This document shows positions 26,101-35,100 of a DNA stretch of 64,000 nt, piece after piece (the stretch's first letter is position 1; each line of letters begins with the position of its first letter). The stretch comes from Siphonodentalium dalli (taxonomy: Eukaryota; Mollusca; Scaphopoda; Gadilida; Siphonodentaliidae). The notes under the pieces were generated by a model that did not search any database, was not told the DNA's origin, and worked only from the letters and a program-made list of their open reading frames with translations. Position numbers and translations under genes: made by a program. The stretch lies in contig CP136066.1 in assembly GCA_032622095.1 (NCBI GenBank), positions 226,614,961 through 226,678,960 on the forward strand, read 5' to 3'.

Positions 26101-29100
26101 GGTATATGGGTATGTATGGATATTTGGTATATGGGTATGTATGGATATTTGGTATATGGGTATGTATTGATATTTGGTATATGGGTATGTATGGATATCT
26201 GGTATATGGGTATGTATGGATATTTGGTATATGGGTATGTATTGATATTTGGTATGAGTATGTATGGATATATGGTATATGGGTATGTATGGATATTTGG
26301 GTATGTATGGATATTTGGTATATGGGTATGTATGGATATTTGGTATATGGGTATGTATGGATATTTGGTATATGGGTATGTATGGTTATTTGGTATATGG
26401 GTATGTATGGATATTTGGTATATGGGTATGTATGGTTATTTGGTATATGGGTATGTATGGATATTTGGTATATGGGTATGTATGGATATTTGGTATATGG
26501 GTATGTATGTTACAACAATATCTAGCTCAAGTTTGAGATATCATATTTTTAATTGGGTCAATGCATGACAATAAAAGTTTTATATCAAAATTCAGGTTCA
26601 TGAATTGCATAGTATATTGTTGAAGTCAGAAAAAAATGCTTTACAATCAATTTCAGTTTATTGCATATCGTTTAAATGCATATTTCGGCTATTTGCATAA
26701 AATATGCATGCACCAAACCATTTTCTCATAAAAAAGACTATTTTTTAATCGTTTATTTGCATAAGGGTCGGACTCTATTCCGTTTTTATTCATACGAAAA
26801 TCGCCAAAAATGTTGATGAGAAGGGGTAAAAAGTCACCTCATGGTGCCGAAATTATAGCAATTTGAATATCAAAATTCAGGTTGATGAATTATATTGTAT
26901 ATTGTTGAAGTCCAGAAAATTAAAAACATGTTAACTTGAAAGAATATTGTAGGTTTTGCATTTATTGCCCATCTTCAGAAATTGCTGTATCAGTATACTC
27001 ATGAAACATAGTGTATCCTTTGAACTTGTATCGCAATTCATTGAATTCATGATGAATCATTGCAGCCAAATAGTTACAGCCCCAGGCTCCAACCAGTTCA
27101 TTGGTTGGCTTCAGTATATGACTGAATTGTTAAATGTAAGCATCTTGGAACAGATATATGTAATCAGTTAAAGGTACACAATCCAATTCAGTGCTCCGCA
27201 TATCAGATTCCATCAACAACAACATTTCTTCAAAAGACACTTTAGTTATCAGAATCGATTAATTACCAAAAAATAATGCTAACCACTGTCAACTCTATTG
27301 TTTAGAATTTTCCAAATGTGTTATACATGTATAATTACACCCACTTCATTTTCTATAGTAAATTGCCGTTGAGTTTATCAAAGCTAATGTAATTATATCG
27401 GATAATTACATTAGGTCGAGATTTTATCAGTGCAACAAAAACGACCCAAAAGTACTTGCGCGCAATGATATTTGTAGTCCGTTGCATAGTAACTAAGGAC
27501 GCTATTTTATTCGCACTAGCTTCGCAGTACACATTTTTTTTCACGAACGCTATGAAAGCTAATAAAAGAATAATAAATAACTATCCAAATGAAGACAATG
27601 ACCCAATATAATAAACATTCCCAAGCTGTTTACAGAGTGTAAATTTGGTCGTATTTGCGACGTTTCGTTACGAAATGCATGACTAAACATACACAACTTT
27701 TTAGTTTTCGTTTCATTTATAATTTTATTTACATTTTCCCAGCAGGCACCACTTGTCATTTTGTAAGACCACAGGAGTGTGGAACTTGATTAATAATTGC
27801 ATTAATTAGCCTAATTACAATTTTTTTGACCATAATGCTGTGCCAAAAAAAATCCTAATTAGCATAAGGCAGTTATTGATAAAGTTCCAAGCTCCTGTGG
27901 TAACTTTGTTACTTAGGTAAGAGTATTAAATTTAGTGGTTATATTCTGGGCACTACAATTTATATTATAGGATGAAATTTTTAATTACTGTTTACAGATG
28001 TCCCCAAACATTGTACCAGTCCCATGAGAAAACTGCAACATATTTTTTCCCTTCGTCTCAGTGTAAGGATATGTTACAAAGCGTTTCATGATTTCTGAGA
28101 TTCCACAGAGACTGGCCCTACAAACTGAAACTTACAAAGTCCCCGTAAAAAAAAATATGCAGCATTCAATGTTTCTTCACCTCCTTTTATTGTAGCGATA
28201 TGTTGCAAAGTGTTATGAAGCGTTACCGGTACATTTTACAAATTATATTAAGTCCCCCCCCCCCCCCCCCCAAAAACGCAGCATATTATTAAAACTGATC
28301 TCAATGCAGCGATATGTTACAAAGTGTTACGAATCGTTATATGATTTCAGAGATCCACAGTGACCGCTCGTAGACAGGACTGTGTTACAAATAATATAAA
28401 GTCCCTGTGAGAAAACTGCAGTATATTGTTTCAACTCGTCTCAGTGTAGCGATAAATTGTTACGAAGCATTATGTTACATGTGCAACAGAACGAGAGAGA
28501 GAGAGAGAGAGAGAAGTGTGGGAGTCGCACCGAAAGTTGGTAGCACCCGGAATCCCAAGCCGGTCACACATCCATGGAATAACCGCGCCCGACGTTGCTT
28601 AACTTTGGTTATCACACAAAGCGTGTCTTCTTCACGTTACAGCTCGCTGTCATTTACTGACAATTATGAGCCGGTGCAGGTGCTACCACGGCCGAGTAAC
28701 TTTATAACCCTGTGGTGACTCCAGTAGCGTTCTTTATCGTGCACACACCGAGGCGTGTACACCCGTCAACCATTAATGTCCGCACCCGATCGGACAGCGT
28801 ACTGCACAACAACAACATACCTAGACAAATGTTGTAATGGGGGAAGGACCGTGACCTATCGATCAGAGAAGTCATCGGCCTTTTATATTTACAACGCGAC
28901 CGCTATACACATGATTTCTGAGATCCACAGAGACCACTCGTTGATTGGTGTTACAAATAATGTAACGTTCCTGTGCAGGATATTTCTTCTACTCGTCTCA
29001 GTGTACCGATATGTTAAAAAGTTTTACAAAGGTTTACGTGTCTCCATTATCTGGACACATTAATGTCCGCACCCGATCGGACAGCGTACTGCACAACAAC

Positions 29101-32100
29101 AACATACCTAGACAAATGTTGTAATGGGGGAAGGACCGTGACCTATCGATCAGAGAAGTCATCGGCCTTTTATATTTACAACGCGACCGCTATACACATG
29201 ATTTCTGAGATCCACAGAGACCACTCGTTGATTGGTGTTACAAATAATGTAACGTTCCTGTGCAGGATATTTCTTCTACTCGTCTCAGTGTACCGATATG
29301 TTAAAAAGTGTTACAAAGGTTTACGTGTCTCCATTGTCTGGACACAAGCGATTTATAAATAATCACTTTAAATTTTACCAAATATATTAGTTTTTGAAAA
29401 ATAAATCATCTTAAAATTCCTTAAATGCCATGATGATTTAATTCTTCTGAAAACTTGTTTCTCGGTAAAATCACAATGACACAAAATGACTGCGAAAAAT
29501 CGAAAATTGAAAAGTATTTGGCTCACTGCCGATAGACAGGATTCCTGTAAGAAAATTCTCACTAAACTTTTTGATCGCATGTTCATGATTCCCAGTTGAC
29601 ATGGAGACTAAGTGTATATTTTCCTCTTCCAAAATTCTGCTAATAATGTTTAATTTTGATCAAAAGTTTATTAATGTTTTGTTTCGTCCTTGACATACGT
29701 TCGGGAAAAACCCACTCGATCTACAGATCTGCAGATCGATCGATATTATTCGGACGGGAATGCAGCGAGTTGATTTCGGCTCAAGTCTTGTCTGTTATTT
29801 GAGAACATATAGTTCCTTGTTTCAATCGTATTTTAAGGGCGAATATGTCTTTAAAATCAATATTTAACAATCGATGGCATAATTATAAGGAATAATCTCG
29901 GTTTCCTAATGTAATTACACAGTCTAAAGGCATATGCCGAATCACAAACTCTTATAAATCGCTTCGCGATTTATAGGTTTGTGATTCGGCATATGCCTTT
30001 AGACTGTGTAATTACATTAGGAAACCGAGATTATTCCTTAAATATCAACATTTTGTTCAACGAAATTTGGCATTGAGAATATATTGGTGGGCTCGTCGAT
30101 ATCTGCTTGGCCGCCAAGTATTCCAGGTAGTGAAAAATAACAGATTAAAAAAATTTATATCTGATAACTCTGAGCTTTGATGGGTGGGTACCTGCACTCA
30201 AATCAAATATTTTTCACCCCGAAGCCAAATAAATAGTAATTTAGGAGCGTTAATTCGGATTATGCATCTTTAAGTACTGTAGTATATAAATCTGCTCATT
30301 AATATATTATTTGTAAATTCACAGCCATTAGTTATGCTGCAGACTTTCTGGCAGCGCTGGTAATAATACATCTGTTCTGGCCGTCCAAGTCCATTCTATA
30401 TCTGATACGCGGAGAGAGGCAACTGCCGAGATACGACTTAGAAGTAACAGGTAAATAACAATCTAATACGTGTAACTCATATTATATAAAACTCATACTA
30501 TATTATGGCTAAGAAGTACAGTAATGCCCTAATCAACTCCTTAACCACATCAGAATTATGCACTAAATAATCGACTCCTTACCCACATCAGAATTATGCG
30601 CTAAATAATCGACTCCTTAACCATAGCAACATTAAGGGTAATTTTTCAGGATTTAGTCGGAAATATGGCTTGTTGCCATTCATCGGAAAGCTCTCACTGA
30701 GAGCTTTCCGATGAATGGCAACAAGCCATATTTCCCACTAAATCCTGAAAAGTTACCCATAATTCTGCTGTGGTTAAGGAGTCGATTACTTATGGCATTA
30801 CAGTAACAGATAATAACTCTCTGGTTTGTGTAACTTATATTAAACTACTCAACAGAAAATATGCAACAAGTGAATTTGTATAATAGAAGATGGTCCCATA
30901 AATGGCCGGGTTTATTGTACAATACTCATTTAAAAGCCTAAGCTTATATAGTCACACTGATACAAATCCTTTAGCTTCAGTTGATAGATCACAGCCACTA
31001 AGTTAGGGCCCTGCAAATATTCGCCGTTGTGACACCGAATCTGACAGCCGATTCAAAGATAATTTATCAGACTATTATGATGAAATATAGGAGTGATGTA
31101 CAGACCTTCTCAAAATAAGTGGCCCTTTTAACGCGGTCCTCAACGTGGTCGTAACGCGGTCGTAACGCCAACGTAACGCGGTTTTTGCGTTGATAACGCG
31201 TTGGTGATACGTTATGACCGCGTTGACAATCAACGGACCGCGTTGAATTTTAACGCAGACTGCGTTGAAGTTTAACGCAGACCGCGTTTACGTTAAACAC
31301 GTTGCGCTAATGATCAACGCACAGTCGCACACGTTTTCAAATGTATATGTTTTGTTTTTAAATATTTGATGAGGACACATAAAGAAACTGAATTTCAGTG
31401 ATTTAATTCTGGTGAGAAAAACAGAATTTAACTGAATTATTAAACTTATATATACTACTAGTACGGTAAAAAGTAAGTTAATATTTACCATACATGTATG
31501 CTTGCCAATACAATAGCGGACAATTACTGAAACATGTAACGTCTCTTCGAAGCAAACGTTGAGTAAGTTTATTTCATCATCGTGAAAGCGACACGGCCTC
31601 ATTGAGTGATCATTGTGGCACACGATATCCGTTAGCCAATCAAAACAGACAAAGTTATGCTTGCACGTGTCAAGTCGAGAATTCTGTGTTTGAATCAATA
31701 CAGAATACAAGCTGGTAGGAGGAGTCATCTTCACAAAGTTGCTACATGGTATAAAAATATCTTACAGAAATTCCTTTGATCTAAATTTAATAATAACTTC
31801 AAATAACGACACAATGTCACCATTCAGCAGCGTGCGTGGTCCAATAGAGGTTCGCGATGGGGAAATTATGTTTTCCTTGTATTAAAGGGGCACTGATATC
31901 TGGATAATATTTTACGAACTATCGACGAGAGGCTAATGAAAGTCCGAATAATCAAGTCATGGTATTCTTCGACATAAATCACAAATCGTGTTTATTTTAT
32001 AATGATTATTGGTTTATTTAATGCTATACATGCACGTGTATAGTGGTATACATAACGAGCGTCGTGAACATTTCTGGAATTTTTCATGGCGTTTGTTTAT

Positions 32101-35100
32101 GGCATATATAAACGCGCTTTATTGTTTCATACAGTTTCGGCCGACATCGGAACTGACACAATACCCTTGGTCTATACATGAGCGTACAGGTAATCGACAT
32201 TTAAAAGGATATGACGCTGAATATTAAATATTCAAATAACACACCTGTATACATGTACATGTACATAGCGACGTGACATCAATATGTTTTGTTTGTTAGC
32301 AGTCTCGATTACGTTTCCATTAATTCGTGCAGCGCGATCAACGTGATTTACATTAATTTATTATTTTTTCTAAATGTGGGCAAATATGTAAAACATTTTA
32401 ACACAAATCTATCATGCATTTCTCCCATCACGTTAACAACATTGTATTATTTTGGAAACGTTCCATTTCGTTGATGGTTATCTCGACTGCGTTTGTTGCG
32501 TAACGGTTTACTCGACCGCGTTGTGATCAACGTGATCTACATTTATTTATTAGTTTTTTTCCGGAAAAATCTAAATGTGGGCCTATATGTAAAACATTTA
32601 ACACTAATCAGAATGCATTACTCTCGTCACGCAAACAACATTGTATTATTTTGGAAACATTCCATTTCGTTGACGGTTATCTCGACTGCGTTTGTTGCGT
32701 TGACGGTTAACTTTTTTGACCGTGTTTGTTGCGTTGGCGGTCATGCCGATTTTTACATAATGCATGTATTATTGTACATGTATGTTTTATATTATATGTT
32801 ATATGCTTGCAACTGCCCATTGAGGTGTTATTGCAATAAAATCTTGTATCTTGTACAAATATCAATCAATTTTCAAATATGGGTGGAGTTACAGAAAATT
32901 ATCTGGTGGTGGTGTGTTTTTTTTTTAGCGGGACATTAAATTACCGTATATATTTTGTCCGGCATCGGCGTTTGAAATCAAATGGGTAAGCCATTATGTG
33001 TCGACTGTAGACTTGTGATTTGAATTGTTAATATTTTACGATGTACTTGTCAGTAGAAATGATAACGAATTTCGGAGAATACTGTAAATATATGTGCAAA
33101 AGAACTTTTTATTATATGAGGTTTTGATGACTAGATATCGGCTTTCAAGAGAATACATTTAACTCACTTGTTGTCAGTCTTGCAAAAAAATTCAAATTAT
33201 CGCTTCTAATAAAGAGCGTCCATGTTTACACCGAAATGTGGTATGTAATAAAGAGCGTTTAAATTATGATAGTTTGTACTCGTTTTCAATGTAAAACCAC
33301 AAACGTATGTAGATATAGATCGATAATAAAACGGTGGACATGTGTGTGTTTTTTTTTTGCGATTTCTGTGACATAATAATTGATGGTGACTATATTAAAG
33401 TTTTCTTTTATAACCCGGAAATCTAGAAAAAACAATTTTGTCTAATTTGGTATCGTCGGACGGCGCTTGGATCTTCAAATGTACATTGTACATTGTTTTC
33501 AAATATTTGATGAAGACAAATAAATAATTGAATTGCAGTGATTTAATTCCGGTGAAAAAAAAACTTAAGTTAACAATATTATTCAACTTATATATCCTAC
33601 GGAAAAATGAAAGTTAATATTTATCATATGCTTGCCTACACAATAGCGGATTATACATTGTTGGTCTCTTCGAAGCACCATTGAATACGAACGAATGATG
33701 TCGTTATTTCATCATCAATGAATTAAGTAACACCTGAACAAGACTTCATCGAGTGCATGGTCACTAGCCAATCAAAACCGACGAAGTTATGACAGCACGT
33801 TTTCAATCGAGAATTCCGTTTGAGTGACATGGTATCACATGGCATTTGCGTCTATTGACACCGCTGTCAATCATTTGCGGCATGCTTTTGATCCGCGGTC
33901 TGTTGGTTAAAGTGACAAATCACTGGTAACCAAATCTGAGCGCTGTTTGTTTTACATGTATTTCACAACACATGGATAATTAATATTCTAAATTATTTGC
34001 ATCACTGTACATGTATATCCATGTGTCAATTACGAACGTGCGTGTAAATGTAGATGTGTGTTTTATCGTACCCTCACGTCTGTCTGGCTCACGAAGATTT
34101 CAAATGACATCGGACCCTTGGCGTACAGGTTATTGACCTTTATTAGGAGGTGATGACGCTGAATATTAAATATTCAAAGAATACATGTACATTGCGACGT
34201 GAACTCAAAGTTTTTTGTTTGTTAGAAATCTCAATTGCATCTCTATTAATTCGTGCAGCGCGATCGATGTGATCTGCATTTATTTATTATTTTTTTCCAG
34301 AAAAATTATAAATGTTAAATGTAAAACATCACCAATAAAGCATGCATCACACAAGCCAAACACACGGTCACCGTCTCGATTGATTACAACACTTCGTTCT
34401 GTTTCCTATCAGAAAATTGTATGAAACTAAAATTGGTGGCCGTCGTTCATTTTCTCTTTTCAATTTAATGTTTTTTTAATAAAATGAGTTCATGTCTCAA
34501 AGTTCATGTTTACAATGTTATTCAATAATTATTATTACAGTTGATAAGCTATTCTCCCGACCTCGTTTGTTGCGTTGACGGTTATCTCAACCGCGTTTGT
34601 TGCGTTGGTGGTCATGCCGACCGTGTTATGTTGCGTTGGTGGTTTCCTCGACCGCGTTTGAGTAACGTTACGACCGCGTTGGAGTAACGTTACGACCGCG
34701 TTGGATCAACGCGGTCGTAACGTTACTCCAACGCGGTCGTAACGCGGTCGGGAGGGCCATTACTTTTGAGAAGGTCTGTATCCATGATATTTAATATAGG
34801 AGTGATGTATCCATGATATTTAATATAGGAGTGATGTATCCATGATATTTAATATAGGAGTGATGTATCCATGATATTTAATATAGGAGTGATGTATCCA
34901 TGATATTTGTTGTGCGCTTAGCATAGATGATCAGCAGTCTGCAACTGATGATGATCTTATCCAAACATGTTGGCATCTTTTTAACCCTTTACCCAACAAA
35001 CCGGCCAAAACCGGCCAAATAAAGCTTCAACAGCCTAAAATATCTTCGGTCTGTCTCAATAGAACCATACACATATGGATATCATTGGAACCGGCTCCTT

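Noticed and set aside
25864-26568. 234-codon repeat protein
   Set aside because: Produced by a stop-free 25-bp minisatellite and open in all three plus frames.
28755-29362. two copies of a frame starting MSAPDRTAYCTTTTYL
   Set aside because: The identical frames come from the 287-bp tandem duplication; no domain, and both lie in an intron.
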